Shown piece after piece: positions 44,685-54,136 of a stretch of DNA of 64,000 bases. Positions within the stretch are counted from its first letter, which is position 1. Every line of letters begins with the position of its first letter. The notes beneath the pieces were generated by a model. The model saw only the letters and a program-made list of their open reading frames with translations, did no database searches and was not told where the DNA came from. The translations under genes and the position numbers were made by a program. Source of the stretch: Akkermansiaceae bacterium (GTDB lineage: Bacteria > Verrucomicrobiota > Verrucomicrobiia > Verrucomicrobiales > Akkermansiaceae); contig CP059069.1 in NCBI GenBank assembly GCA_017798145.1, positions 1,287,226 to 1,351,225 on the forward strand. The letters run 5' to 3'.

Positions 44685-46091
44685 GTGTCCATGGCTGAAG
44701 CCTCCCTCCATCACTCCCTCTCCCAGTCCCAGACGCTCGCGCCCCAGATGCGCAAGAGCCTCGAGATCCTGCAGGCGGGCACCATGGAACTCTCCCAGCT
44801 GCTGAGACAGGCGCTGGAGACGAACCCCACACTCGAGGATATCACCGAGATCAGCTCCCTCGACGAGGACGCGCCCGATCCTGACGAGGCCGATTCCCTC
44901 GACTACATGAACGAGACCGATGACGACTGGCGCGACCGCTCCATCCTCGAAGGCCGGAACAACCAGTGGACCCAGGAGGACGAGGAACGCCGCCAGCGCC
45001 TCTACGACAACATCGTCGCCCCGGAAACCCTCCAGCAACACCTCCAGCACCAGCTCGACCTCTCCCTCATCGACCCCGACATCCGCTCAGCCGCCCAGCT
45101 CATCCTCGGCAACCTCGACGACCGCGGCTTCCTCGAATTCCCGCTCATGGAAATCGCCGCCAACGGATCCATGCCCATCGGCAAGCTCCGCAAGGCGCTC
45201 AACCTCATCAAAACCTTCGAACCCGCCGGTGTCGGCGCTTCCGGCATCCCTGAGGCACTTCTCATCCAGTTGCAAAGATCAACCGGCACCGAAACCCTCG
45301 AATACCGCATCGTCCGCGATCACCTCGAGGATCTCGCCCGCAGGCGGCACCCGCAGATCGCCCGCGCCCTCGGGACCACCGTCGAGCGCATCGCCGAGGC
45401 TGCGGAAAAAATCGGACGCCTCTCGCCCAACCCCGGCGGCGAATTCGACCCCACCGGCAATCCCTACATCCTCCCCGATGTGGTCATCGAGAAAAACGAG
45501 GACGGCGAATGGTCCGCCCGCCTCACCGGCGAGCACCTCCCCAGCCTCCGCATCAACGATTTCTACAAGGACATGATAGGCAAGAGCGGCGTGGACCAGA
45601 AAGCCCGCGCCTTCCTCCGCGACCAGATCCGCGACGGCCGCAGCCTGATCCGCTCCATCTCCCTGCGCCAGGAAACCATCCTCGCCATCGCCCACCAGAT
45701 CATCGACAAACAGAAAGCCTTCCTCGAAAAGGGCCCGCGCCATCTGCGCCCGCTGACGATGAACGACATAGCCGACGAGCTCAGCCTCCACGCCACCACG
45801 GTATCCCGCGCCGTCGCCGGAAAATACATCCTCACCCCGCAGGGTCTCATGGAGATGCGCGCCTTCTTCGCCACCGGCTACCAGACCGAGGGCGGCGCCG
45901 AGGTCTCCAACGCCGGCGTCCGCGAGGCGATCCAACAACTCATCGCCCAGGAAAACCCCGCCAAACCCATGTCCGACGACGCGATCACCAAAGCCCTCCA
46001 GGCACAGGGCATCAAGGTCGCCCGCCGCACCATCGCGAAATACCGCGAGCAGCTCAACATCCTCCCTTCGCATTTGCGGAAATCCTTCTGA
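44685..46091 (+). CDS. rpoN: RNA polymerase sigma-54 factor
   Basis: The 468-residue sigma-54 has all expected parts. The Gln/Leu-rich region I comes first (LHHSLSQSQTLAPQMRKSLEIL), then an acidic region II (DEDAPDPDEADSLDY), the core-binding domain, and the DNA-binding part with an HTH (MNDIADELSLHATTVSRAVAGKY). The RpoN box ARRTIAKYRE lies near the C-terminus. The start is GTG 44685, with an ATG two codons later (44691) as an alternative. Perfect -24/-12 elements precede it. A peptidase gene follows by 26 bp. Confidence 0.96.
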   Translation: MSMAEASLHHSLSQSQTLAPQMRKSLEILQAGTMELSQLLRQALETNPTLEDITEISSLDEDAPDPDEADSLDYMNETDDDWRDRSILEGRNNQWTQEDEERRQRLYDNIVAPETLQQHLQHQLDLSLIDPDIRSAAQLILGNLDDRGFLEFPLMEIAANGSMPIGKLRKALNLIKTFEPAGVGASGIPEALLIQLQRSTGTETLEYRIVRDHLEDLARRRHPQIARALGTTVERIAEAAEKIGRLSPNPGGEFDPTGNPYILPDVVIEKNEDGEWSARLTGEHLPSLRINDFYKDMIGKSGVDQKARAFLRDQIRDGRSLIRSISLRQETILAIAHQIIDKQKAFLEKGPRHLRPLTMNDIADELSLHATTVSRAVAGKYILTPQGLMEMRAFFATGYQTEGGAEVSNAGVREAIQQLIAQENPAKPMSDDAITKALQAQGIKVARRTIAKYREQLNILPSHLRKSF

Positions 46092-46117
46092 CCGCTACCC
46101 TACTTCCCACACACACC

Positions 46118-47197
46118 ATGAAAAAAGCCGACAAGCAGTTCCTCTTCAACCTCCTCGAAACCCCATCCCCCACCGGCTTCGAAATGCCCGGCCAGAATGT
46201 CTGGGCCGCATTCCTCAAACCCATCGCCGCCTCCGTCCAGTGCGATGCCTACGGCTCCACCTGGGCCGTGCTCGAGGGCAAATCGAAGAAGACCGTGATG
46301 CTTGAGGCGCACGCCGATGAGATCGGCTACATCATCAAGCACATCGACGACAAGGGGTTCCTCCGCATCGACCGCGTCGGCGGCTCCGATGCCGCCACCG
46401 GCCGTGGCCGCCGGGTGCAGATCCTCGGCGACAAGGGCGTCGTCTCCGGCATCATCGGCAACACCGCCATCCACCTCCGCCGCGACGAGCTCGGATCGGA
46501 AAAGGCTCCCGCCGTGCACGACCTCTGGGTCGATGTCGGCGCATCCACCGCCAAGGAAGCCTCCGACATGGGCCTGCGCGTTGGCCACCCCATGGTCTAT
46601 CAGGACGGCCCGGCGGAGCTGGCCCACAAACGCCTGATCGGGCGGGCCCTCGACAACCGCCTCGGCTCCTACATCATCGCGCAGGTGATGAAACGAATCG
46701 CCGAGTCCGGCAAGAAACCCGCCGTCACCCTCGTCTGCCTGAACGCGATCCAGGAGGAAATCGGCGGCAACGGCGCAATGATGGCCACCTACCGCCTCAA
46801 GCCGGACATGTGCATCTGCCTTGATGTCACCCACGCCACCGACACCCCGGGGATCGATGCCGCAAAATTCGGCCTCATCAAGCTCGGCAAGGGGCCATCC
46901 GTTTCGCACGGCACCTGCAACCACCCGCTCATCGCCAAACGCCTACTCAGCATCGCGGAAAAAGAAAATATCGAGATCCAGCACGAGTCCTCCAGTCGTT
47001 TCTCCGGCACCGACACCGACAAGATCTTCAACTCCCGCGAGGGCATCCCCTCCGGCCTCGTATCCATCCCGCTGAGGTGCATGCACTCGGTGGTGGAAAC
47101 CGCCCATCTGGATGACATTGAGGCGACGATCAGGCTGCTGGAGGCCTTCGTGCTCTCCGTGAAGGGCACGGACAACTTCCACCAGAAGCTTGGATAA
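46118..47197 (+). CDS. M42 family aminopeptidase (TET-like/endoglucanase M homolog)
   Basis: The 359-residue metallo-aminopeptidase resembles tetrahedral TET enzymes. Metal-site motifs: LEAHADEIGYII, RALDNRLGSYII, IQEEIGGNGA, LDVTHATDTPG, and SRFSGTDTDKIF near the end. Such enzymes trim N-terminal residues of short peptides in the cytoplasm. It follows rpoN by 26 bp, so both may share a transcript. A tricorn protease is also encoded in this window (8214-11276), and in archaea tricorn and TET act in the same peptide-degradation route; co-operation here is inference only. Confidence 0.92.
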   Translation: MKKADKQFLFNLLETPSPTGFEMPGQNVWAAFLKPIAASVQCDAYGSTWAVLEGKSKKTVMLEAHADEIGYIIKHIDDKGFLRIDRVGGSDAATGRGRRVQILGDKGVVSGIIGNTAIHLRRDELGSEKAPAVHDLWVDVGASTAKEASDMGLRVGHPMVYQDGPAELAHKRLIGRALDNRLGSYIIAQVMKRIAESGKKPAVTLVCLNAIQEEIGGNGAMMATYRLKPDMCICLDVTHATDTPGIDAAKFGLIKLGKGPSVSHGTCNHPLIAKRLLSIAEKENIEIQHESSSRFSGTDTDKIFNSREGIPSGLVSIPLRCMHSVVETAHLDDIEATIRLLEAFVLSVKGTDNFHQKLG

Positions 47198-47202
47198 TCC
47201 AA

Positions 47203-47802
47203 CTACCCCATCGAGCGGAAAGTCAGGTTCACACGTGGTGTGCTGGCCTTCTTCGTCTTCGGAAGCTGGTGCTGCCAATGCCGCTGCGTCTCACCGCGCA
47301 TATCGAGCAGGCTGCCGTTTCCCAGAATGACCGAGACGCTTTCCCGCGTCTGCCTGTGGCGGAAAGAAAATTTCCTCTCCGCGCCGAAGCTGAGCGAAGC
47401 GATGGAGCTGTCCGGCACAATGCATCTCTCGTCATCGCTGTGCCAGCCCATGCCCTCGGCGCCGTCGTGGTAGAGGTTGAGCAGGCATGAATTGTAGGCC
47501 GCACCCGTAAGCCCCTCCGCCGCAGTTTTCAGGCGGAGCAAAAGCTCCGTCCATTCATGCGCCTCCTTCACCGTCCCGGAGTAGGGATAGGGAATCCCAT
47601 CATCCGCAAACCACGCGACCTTCCGCGCGGTGACAATCCGTTTCCCGAACATCATCAGCTCATCATGCTCCCATGGGATCTCCTTCAGCAGCGAAGCCAG
47701 CACCCCATCCGATTCGGATCCGCTGAAAACCGGGCCATGATAAAACGCCTCGCCATCGCGGGGCAGAAGGTTCGCATCCGGATCGGCGGCGAAAAGCTCC
47801 AT
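47203..47802 (-). CDS. alkB: AlkB-type Fe(II)/2-oxoglutarate dioxygenase
   Basis: The 199-residue protein belongs to the AlkB family (ALKBH2/3-like branch), which oxidatively repairs 1-methyladenine and 3-methylcytosine in DNA or RNA. Fe ligands appear as WHSDDE (HxD) and a His in RGETQRHWQHQLPK; the 2-oxoglutarate Arg pair is RVNLTFR. The substrate lip has ARKVAWFADDGIPYPYSG. It ends 5 bp from the convergent M42 gene and begins 6 bp after the CcsA stop, so it may be the tail gene of that operon. Confidence 0.93.
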   Translation of the reverse strand: MELFAADPDANLLPRDGEAFYHGPVFSGSESDGVLASLLKEIPWEHDELMMFGKRIVTARKVAWFADDGIPYPYSGTVKEAHEWTELLLRLKTAAEGLTGAAYNSCLLNLYHDGAEGMGWHSDDERCIVPDSSIASLSFGAERKFSFRHRQTRESVSVILGNGSLLDMRGETQRHWQHQLPKTKKASTPRVNLTFRSMG

Positions 47803-47808
47803 CGCGTG

Positions 47809-49827
47809 CTACGCCTCGAGACCCTTGACCTCGGCTTGCTTGAACGCCTTTGCGGAAGCCTTGTTGTAGCGCTCCACGAAAATCGCGATCAGGCCGAAGA
47901 GGATGAACGCCACCATGACCGCATAGAACGCCCAGATGATCCCCGCCTTCCCGGTGAAGCCGTAGTTGTGCAGGCCCACGCCGAGGAAATTCACATGCCA
48001 CCATGAGAAGGCGACGATGCAGGCGGTGAAGACGGAGGCGAGATGGATCCCCCATTCCTTCAGGATGCCGCCCATGCGGGCGTGGAGGATGGCGAGCGTC
48101 CAGAGGACGATCATCAGCGCACCGTTTTCCTTTGGATCCCAGCCCCAGAAGCGGCCCCACGAATAGTTCGCCCAGATGCCGCCCAGCACGGTGCCGACGA
48201 GCGAGAGGAACACCGTGAGGCAGAGGCAGCCGTAAACGGCTTTCGTGAAGGAGCGGCGGAGATCCTTGTCGTTGCCATCGAGGTTGAGCCCGCGCATAAG
48301 CACGTATCCGCAGGAGAGGAAGGCCGAAAGCAGCCCGGCCGAATAGCCGAGGGTGATGGTGATGACATGGGTCGCCAGCCAGAAATTCGAGTCGAGCACG
48401 GCCACCAGCGGATCGAGGTGGTCGGCTCCGTCGCCGAGCTCATAGCGGCGGGCGAGGATGATGAGCCCCAGGCCGAGTATGGGGGACAGGGCGAGCGCAA
48501 AACGTTTCCGCGACATCCACTCCACGAGCAGTGCGAAGATGACCCCTGTCGCCGCGATGAAGATCACGGTGTCGTAGAGATTTCCCACCGGCGGGCGCTC
48601 CATGATGAGGCAGCGTTTCACGATGGCGATGACACACAGCACGGCTCCGACTGAAGTGAAGCCGAGGGTCGCCCACGATAGGGCTTTCGCCGCCTTACCG
48701 GAGCCGGATGCGAACATCGCCAAGGCGCAAAGCGTTCCGATGAGGAAGAACACCATGGCGTTGAGGAAGTAATCGAACTTGAAATAAGAGACCTCCATGG
48801 CGATCCCTTTCATCTCCCCGCGCGAGTTCGCCCGCTTCACGGTGCTCTCCTCGATCTCGACGAAGTGCTTGCGGAACTCCTTTTCCGAAATGGGGACGGA
48901 ACGCACCGCCGTCTCAAGCAGCCGGATATCGGCGATGGCGGTGGCGGGGTCTTTCGATTGCTCCGTCATCACCTCCATGATCGCGTTACCGGCGGTCAGC
49001 CAGGTATCGTCCGAGGCGTTTTTCGGAGGCAGGATGAACAGGCCGAATTTCGAGTAGTTCGCGCCTTCCAGCACCTGTTGCAGGAGATCCTGCATTCGCG
49101 CGTCGATCTCCCCGCCCTGCTGCTGGGTGCGGGCGATTTCCCGGCGCAACTGGGGCGCGGTTGTCATCACGGCGCTGAAGTCCGCCCGCTGGTCGGGCTG
49201 GCCTTCGCCGCCCGAACCCCGCAAAACCACACCCGACCTCGCGAAGGCGAAGTAGGACAACATGCTCTCATAGTTCCGGACGTTGTAGGCAAGGTCTATG
49301 GTCTGCTGCTGGACAGGGTCGCGCTTCTTCTTGTCGATCGGCTCATAGGACTGCGCCAGCTCGATGAGCTTGCCGAGACCGGGGGAAATCTCGGAGTAGC
49401 TGTAGCGGTCGCGGCGGCCTTTTGCCTCCACCCCGATGGCTTTGAGAACTTCCGAATTGTCCACCCGGAAAGTCGGAAGATCCACCGCCAGCTGCGGGCG
49501 GAACAGGGTGTCCATCATCCACTCGGTGGGCTTCAGCCTGAAGACCTCGCCGCCCTTGCCCTGCACCTTCATGGAGCGTGCGCCATGCAGCTGCAGCATG
49601 CGGAAGCCCGCGAAGGTCGAGAGCGGCTTGATCCGGCCGCCGTCCTGCACCGGCAGCGCCTCGACGGCCTCAACCGTGGCTTTTTCCCAAGGCTCGTAAC
49701 CCTCCACTTTCTGCGCCTCGCCCTTGGGCATGTTGTCGATGAGCATGTTGACGAAGACCAAGCCCAGCGCACCCAGCGCCAGCACGGCCACGACCCAGCG
49801 TCCCCAGATTGATCCCTTATCCTTCAT
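47809..49827 (-). CDS. ccsA: CcsA/ResC-type cytochrome c heme-handling protein
   Basis: The 672-residue protein delivers heme for c-type cytochrome maturation (system II). One N-terminal membrane segment leads to a long periplasmic region (about 35-350). The C-terminal part then has eight or so membrane helices with the tryptophan-rich WWD-type motif WGRFWGWDPKENGALMIVLW, GNLYDTVIFI, and conserved His residues (LATHVITITLGYSAG; WWHVNFLGVGLHNYG). The start overlaps the resB stop by 11 bp. Length is larger than simple CcsA because of the periplasmic insert. Confidence 0.93.
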   Translation of the reverse strand: MKDKGSIWGRWVVAVLALGALGLVFVNMLIDNMPKGEAQKVEGYEPWEKATVEAVEALPVQDGGRIKPLSTFAGFRMLQLHGARSMKVQGKGGEVFRLKPTEWMMDTLFRPQLAVDLPTFRVDNSEVLKAIGVEAKGRRDRYSYSEISPGLGKLIELAQSYEPIDKKKRDPVQQQTIDLAYNVRNYESMLSYFAFARSGVVLRGSGGEGQPDQRADFSAVMTTAPQLRREIARTQQQGGEIDARMQDLLQQVLEGANYSKFGLFILPPKNASDDTWLTAGNAIMEVMTEQSKDPATAIADIRLLETAVRSVPISEKEFRKHFVEIEESTVKRANSRGEMKGIAMEVSYFKFDYFLNAMVFFLIGTLCALAMFASGSGKAAKALSWATLGFTSVGAVLCVIAIVKRCLIMERPPVGNLYDTVIFIAATGVIFALLVEWMSRKRFALALSPILGLGLIILARRYELGDGADHLDPLVAVLDSNFWLATHVITITLGYSAGLLSAFLSCGYVLMRGLNLDGNDKDLRRSFTKAVYGCLCLTVFLSLVGTVLGGIWANYSWGRFWGWDPKENGALMIVLWTLAILHARMGGILKEWGIHLASVFTACIVAFSWWHVNFLGVGLHNYGFTGKAGIIWAFYAVMVAFILFGLIAIFVERYNKASAKAFKQAEVKGLEA

Positions 49828-51055
49828 GTTTCCGTTTCCTTGAAGAGGCGCCCAGATGGCCGCCGAGTTTTGTTAGAAATGTCACCAGCATCCCGAAGGC
49901 GACGATGTATAGGCTGTATTCCGGCCACTTGTCGGCGGGATTCCTCACGATCTCGAAGACCGAATACATCGGCTCGCCCGGCTTCGCACCCGGCGGGCCG
50001 TAGCTGGCCTGGAAGAAGGTCAGACCTTCGTAGCGCATCGGCTCGTTCATGCTGATCGTCACCTCGGACTCCTGCCCGTTTTCCTCCCGGCGGATGTCGC
50101 TCACAAACTTCGCGGGCCGCGAGGTGCCGGGATGGAACTCCGCGGTGAAGGTGTCCAGCTTCACCTCAAAGGGCATGGGCCACAGCCGCTTGCGCATGTC
50201 GATGGTGAATACCCGGTCGCCTTCGCGGACGGTCAGCGGGTGGAAGGTCGCGCCCGCGAGGATGAAGGGATCGGATTTCGTGCCGTCCTTGGAAATCATC
50301 CGTGCGTAGCAGCCGGCCATGTTCCGCTCCGTCTCCACCTCGCCGGGAACCGCCTCAAGGTAGTAACCATCGACAAGCAACTCGTTGTTGCGGCGCGGGC
50401 GCTCAAGCTGGTTGGAAGGCACCGCGTTGACCAGATAGCCGGAGATTTCCAGCGAGAAAGGGATATCCCTGAGATCGAAGATCCGGGATTTGCCGGCCTT
50501 GAGGTCGGTCAGGTATTTCCCGCGGATGACATGGAATTTGTCCCTCTCCCCGTCGACGACTTCCGCGACCTCCACGACATACTCATGATAGTCCTCCGCC
50601 ACATCGCTGGCCTCGCCCTCGCCGACCGCCATGTTCCCGCGCTCGGAAAAATGGTGTGCGACCCCGCCGCCAAGCAGCATGAAGACAATGCCGAAATGGG
50701 AGATGAGGTTGCCGATCTGTTTCGGCCCCTTGCGGATGCGGATGATGCCGCCGAGGATCATGTTGAGCAGGAGGACGGCGCAGACGTAGTAGCCGCCGGG
50801 AAGGAAGAACGGCAGCTTCTTGCCGTTGATTTCCGGAACCATGTCCGGGATGAGATACCAGGATTTCCAGCTGAAATATTTGTTCAGTGTCGGGTAAAGG
50901 CCGTTGTCGATCTGCTCCAGCGTGGCAAGCCAGGTGAGAAGCAAGAGCAGCAGCAGGGTGACCGTCGCGAGATGGAATCCCGAGAGGAAATCATAGATCT
51001 TGCGGAAGCTGGACTTCCCGCCTTCCGGTTTCGTTCTGTCGTTTTTCGTTTCCAT
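49817..51055 (-). CDS. resB: ResB-like cytochrome c biogenesis protein
   Basis: The 412-residue protein partners with CcsA in system II. Membrane segments: LATVTLLLLLLLTWLATLE with two more before position 150 (GGYYVCAVLLLNMILGGIIR; LISHFGIVFMLLGGGVAHHFSERG), then a large extracytoplasmic beta domain, and a last segment (YSLYIVAFGMLVTFLTKLGG). Motif MRYEGLTFFQASYGPPG is the ResB hallmark. ATG 51055 has an AAGGTG ribosome site; a GTG at 51067 overlaps the preceding stop and would add four residues. Confidence 0.92.
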   Translation of the reverse strand: METKNDRTKPEGGKSSFRKIYDFLSGFHLATVTLLLLLLLTWLATLEQIDNGLYPTLNKYFSWKSWYLIPDMVPEINGKKLPFFLPGGYYVCAVLLLNMILGGIIRIRKGPKQIGNLISHFGIVFMLLGGGVAHHFSERGNMAVGEGEASDVAEDYHEYVVEVAEVVDGERDKFHVIRGKYLTDLKAGKSRIFDLRDIPFSLEISGYLVNAVPSNQLERPRRNNELLVDGYYLEAVPGEVETERNMAGCYARMISKDGTKSDPFILAGATFHPLTVREGDRVFTIDMRKRLWPMPFEVKLDTFTAEFHPGTSRPAKFVSDIRREENGQESEVTISMNEPMRYEGLTFFQASYGPPGAKPGEPMYSVFEIVRNPADKWPEYSLYIVAFGMLVTFLTKLGGHLGASSRKRKHEG

Positions 51056-51063
51056 CCTGAAAA

Positions 51064-51648
51064 TCACCTTGCCAGTTCAAGGCTCGCGGCGAATGCCCTG
51101 AGCGCCTCCCTTTCCGCCGCCACCTCGTCCTCCGCGCCGACCATTTTCAGCGTCAGGATCCTGCCTCCGACCTCCGCGATCACGCCCGCGAGTGCCTGCC
51201 CTGCTTTTGCGGGAGCGCCCATGCCGGAGGCATACGATCCGGTGGCCTCCACCCACACCCCCTCGGTTCCGGCGATGGGGGTCTTGGCCAGCACATCCAT
51301 CTCGGCGGGCGTCAGCGGATCGCGCCCGAACTGGCGGAGCCAGCGGTTCACATTGTCCGCCACCGAACCCGAGGCCAGCGTGACGTAAGCCTCTCCGGAC
51401 TCGCCGAAGCGGTAGTTCAGCTCGCGGAATTCCCTCGCAGGCAGCACCAGCCAGTTTTCCGGCGGATTGCCCTTCAGCGGGCTGGGCTTGGCGTTGCGGA
51501 ATCGCTCGTCGCTGGTGGCGAAAAGCTTGGGGGAACGGTCTTTCGAGGTCTCCTTGCGCGTCTCCTCAACGCTCATCCGAACCGCCTTGTTTTCGCAGGC
51601 GGAAATCATCAGGCAAACAAGGGCCAGGATAGGGCAAAGGGCTTTCAT
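51064..51648 (-). CDS. Lipoprotein preceding resB-ccsA, unknown
   Basis: The 194-residue protein starts at 51648 (MKALCPILALVCLMISAC), a lipoprotein signal with lipobox ISAC (Cys18). The mature part is mixed alpha/beta, with KPSPLKGNPPENWLVLPAREFRELNYRFG and a helix-rich end. I do not recognise a family. It leads the cytochrome c maturation operon, with its stop next to the resB start, so it probably aids that pathway. Confidence 0.7.
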   Translation of the reverse strand: MKALCPILALVCLMISACENKAVRMSVEETRKETSKDRSPKLFATSDERFRNAKPSPLKGNPPENWLVLPAREFRELNYRFGESGEAYVTLASGSVADNVNRWLRQFGRDPLTPAEMDVLAKTPIAGTEGVWVEATGSYASGMGAPAKAGQALAGVIAEVGGRILTLKMVGAEDEVAAEREALRAFAASLELAR

Positions 51649-51765
51649 TTCCGGAGATAGGCGCGGACTCACACGCCCGCAAGTTCAATCACGCCACAAT
51701 ACGCCATTCGCCACCTTCTCTTTCAGGCCTTTGACTTTCCGTTCTCCAGACCTTTCACTGGCTGC

Positions 51766-52656
51766 GTGGATAGCATCCGATACTTCAACCGCCACACCGG
51801 CACGACCGAAACCGAGCAGGTCTATGGCGAATCCTCCCTCCGCTGGGTCTATGGGAACCCGCTCGGGAAACTCTCCCTCCATACCCTCGTCAAGCGCGCC
51901 GCCTTTTCGAGATGGTATGGGAAGCGCATGTCAAAACCCGAATCCGCCGCCAGGGTGGGGCCTTTCATCGAGCGCTACGGCCTCGACCCCGCCGACTTCG
52001 CCGATGATCCGTCCTCCTTCCGCAGCTTCAACGAATTCTTCTACCGCAAGCTCAAGCCCGAAGCCCGCCCCATCGCGGAATCCCCCATCGTCTTCCCTGC
52101 CGACGGTCGCCACCTCGGATTTCCCGACATCTCCAAAATCGATTCCTTCTTCGTGAAAGGACAAATCTTCGACCTCCCCGCCCTGCTCGGCGATTCTGCG
52201 CTGGCAGGGAAATTCGCCAAGGGCAGCCTTGTCCTCTCCCGCCTCTGCCCGGTCGATTACCACCGCTTCCACTTTCCCGCCGCCGGAACCCCCTCGGAAA
52301 CGAAAACCATCCCCGGCCCGCTGTTTTCCGTGTCCCCCATCGCGCTTGCGCAAAACCTCTCCTACCTCTGGACGAACAAGCGCACGATATGCAGCCTCAG
52401 AACGGAGGGCTTCGGAACCATCCTCATCCTTGAGATCGGCGCCACCTGCGTCGGAGCCATCCACCAGACATACACCCCCGGAAAGCCGCTGGAGAAAGGC
52501 CGGGAAAAAGGCTACTTCGCGTTCGGAGGATCCTCGACCATCACGATCTTCGAACCCGGAAAAGTGAAACTCTCGGATGACCTGTTGGAGCATTCCGCCC
52601 TACAAACGGAGCTCTATGCCCGCATCGGCTCTGAAATGGCGACGCCTGCCCGTTAG
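51766..52656 (+). CDS. psd: Phosphatidylserine decarboxylase proenzyme
   Basis: The 296-residue enzyme makes phosphatidylethanolamine from phosphatidylserine. The self-cleavage site is FGGSSTIT (Gly255-Ser256 region), giving a pyruvoyl beta/alpha pair. Catalytic Asp in FPADGR (about 113) and His in VDYHRFHFP (about 166) are present. A variant GGSST rather than LGST occurs in PSD of chlamydial and related groups. Its 3' end overlaps the convergent DUF3127 gene by four bases. Confidence 0.93.
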   Translation: MDSIRYFNRHTGTTETEQVYGESSLRWVYGNPLGKLSLHTLVKRAAFSRWYGKRMSKPESAARVGPFIERYGLDPADFADDPSSFRSFNEFFYRKLKPEARPIAESPIVFPADGRHLGFPDISKIDSFFVKGQIFDLPALLGDSALAGKFAKGSLVLSRLCPVDYHRFHFPAAGTPSETKTIPGPLFSVSPIALAQNLSYLWTNKRTICSLRTEGFGTILILEIGATCVGAIHQTYTPGKPLEKGREKGYFAFGGSSTITIFEPGKVKLSDDLLEHSALQTELYARIGSEMATPAR

Positions 52657-53024
52657 AAGGGGATGTCGTCGTCATCGAAGTCATCCTCCTTCCGGAGATC
52701 CTCCGGCGATGGCTCGTTCTGAGGGGTTTCCTGATTGTATTCGTCCCCGCCACCTCCACCGCCGCCGCCCGAAAGCTTCCAGCACGAAAGGTTCACGTAA
52801 TACTTGCCGTTGTACTCATTGCCACGGATATCGAAGCTTACGGTCACATCCTGGCCTTCCTTGTAGCTGTCCAGCAGCGAGGTCTTGTCCTTCACCACTT
52901 CGAACTTCAGATCCTGGGGATATTTGCCATCCCCCGTCGTCACCACGAACTCCCGCTTCGAGAATCCGCTCGGGTAGGTCTGGGTGTCGCTAATCACTTT
53001 GATTTTTCCTGTCGCTTCGTACAT
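52653..53024 (-). CDS. DUF3127 (OB-fold, putative ssDNA-binding) protein
   Basis: The 123-residue protein is one OB-like domain (YEATGKIKVISDTQTYPSGFSKREFVV; EGQDVTVSFDIRGNEYNGKYYVNLSCWK), then a Gly run and an acidic tail ending DDFDDDDIPF. The tail strongly resembles the SSB C-terminal tip, which docks repair and replication proteins. DUF3127 members are widespread in Bacteroidetes and Verrucomicrobia, and the structure suggests nucleic-acid binding. It converges with psd, overlapping the last four bases. Confidence 0.88.
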   Translation of the reverse strand: MYEATGKIKVISDTQTYPSGFSKREFVVTTGDGKYPQDLKFEVVKDKTSLLDSYKEGQDVTVSFDIRGNEYNGKYYVNLSCWKLSGGGGGGGGDEYNQETPQNEPSPEDLRKEDDFDDDDIPF

Positions 53025-53149
53025 GCGCCGATCATTCCCGCAGCGGCCGATATGTCAAACTCAGGAAATGCGGTCGCTAGCTTGGAAAGATCGCGCCGCC
53101 TTGTCCGTATCAAGATATGCAGGCAAAGAACAAAGTGGATGTTTTGTGG

Positions 53150-53178
53150 TTGCCAGGCTTATTGTTTGCATGTAATTA
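53150..53178 (+). promoter_or_regulatory. Putative sigma-70-type promoter of the aldolase-like operon
   Basis: TTGCCA (53150-53155), 17 bases, TAATTA (53173-53178) with TG in front. Initiation near 53185 would leave only a couple of bases before ATG 53187, so the first gene may be translated from an almost leaderless transcript; no Shine-Dalgarno is visible. Confidence 0.5.
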
Positions 53179-53186
53179 ACCAACCC

Positions 53187-54134
53187 ATGTCCATCGCCAC
53201 GCGCCACAATTCCAAGAAACTCAAGCGCCGCACCACCGGCTATGCCGCCTGCCTGCTGCCTTTCGAAAAGGACGGCAGCATTTCCCGGGAATCGTTCCAG
53301 GCCGCCGTCGCCCGCACCACGGATGCCGGCCTCGGCTGTGCGGTGAACATGGACACCGGCTACGCGAATTACCTCGAACCGGCTGAACGCAGCATGATCC
53401 TCAGGCTTACCGCCGAAGTCATTGCCGGGCGCAGGGATTTTATCGCAGGCGCATTCGTCGAGGGGCTGGAGGGCGATCTCGTCGGCCTCTACCGCAGCCA
53501 GATGGATGAAATCGTCTCCCACGGCGGCACCCCCATCCTGTTCCAAACAACCCGTTTCCACTCCTGGAAACCCTCCGAAATCGTCAATCTTTATTCGCAG
53601 GTCTGCGAGGGCTATGAGTCGGTGATCGGCTTTGAGCTTGGTGCCATGTTCGCACCGAACGGCATGATCTTCGACGGGGAAACCATACGTGGCCTCATGG
53701 GCATCCCTTCCTTGAAAGGGATCAAGCATTCCTCACTCGACCGTGGCGTGGAGCTCCGCCGCCTGGAAATCCGCGATGAGATCCGGCCGGATTTCAGGAT
53801 CTTCACCGGCAACGACCTTGCCATCGACATGACCGAATACGGCTCCGACTACCTGCTCGGACTCGCAGCCTTCTGCCCTGAGCTTTTCGCGCTGCGCGAC
53901 AAATACTGGCTGGAGGGCGACGAACGCTACCACGCCCTCACCGATGCCATCCAGTATCTCGGCAACGTCTCATTCCGCGCCCCCGTGCCCGCCTACAAGC
54001 ACTCCTGCGCCGTTTTCCAAAACCTCATCGGCCGCTGCCCCTCCCCGCTCACCCATCCAAAATCCGCCACCCGCCCGGAATGGGAAGCAGGCATCCTCGC
54101 AGATTGCGCAAAACGCCTGTCCTACGTAGTCTAA
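53187..54134 (+). CDS. DHDPS/N-acetylneuraminate lyase-like aldolase family protein
   Basis: The 315-residue protein is a class I aldolase-like TIM barrel of the DapA superfamily. It starts YAACLLPFEKDGSISRESFQAAV and has GLGCAVNMDTGYANYL, then FIAGAFVEGLEGDL, and the Schiff-base Lys in GIPSLKGIKHSSLDRG. It probably cleaves or condenses a sugar-acid with pyruvate-like chemistry rather than making dihydrodipicolinate, judging by the operon: LacI regulator, isomerase and Gfo/Idh oxidoreductase follow. The start (MSIATRHNSK) sits just after a promoter. Confidence 0.8.
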   Translation: MSIATRHNSKKLKRRTTGYAACLLPFEKDGSISRESFQAAVARTTDAGLGCAVNMDTGYANYLEPAERSMILRLTAEVIAGRRDFIAGAFVEGLEGDLVGLYRSQMDEIVSHGGTPILFQTTRFHSWKPSEIVNLYSQVCEGYESVIGFELGAMFAPNGMIFDGETIRGLMGIPSLKGIKHSSLDRGVELRRLEIRDEIRPDFRIFTGNDLAIDMTEYGSDYLLGLAAFCPELFALRDKYWLEGDERYHALTDAIQYLGNVSFRAPVPAYKHSCAVFQNLIGRCPSPLTHPKSATRPEWEAGILADCAKRLSYVV

Positions 54135-54136
54135 CA

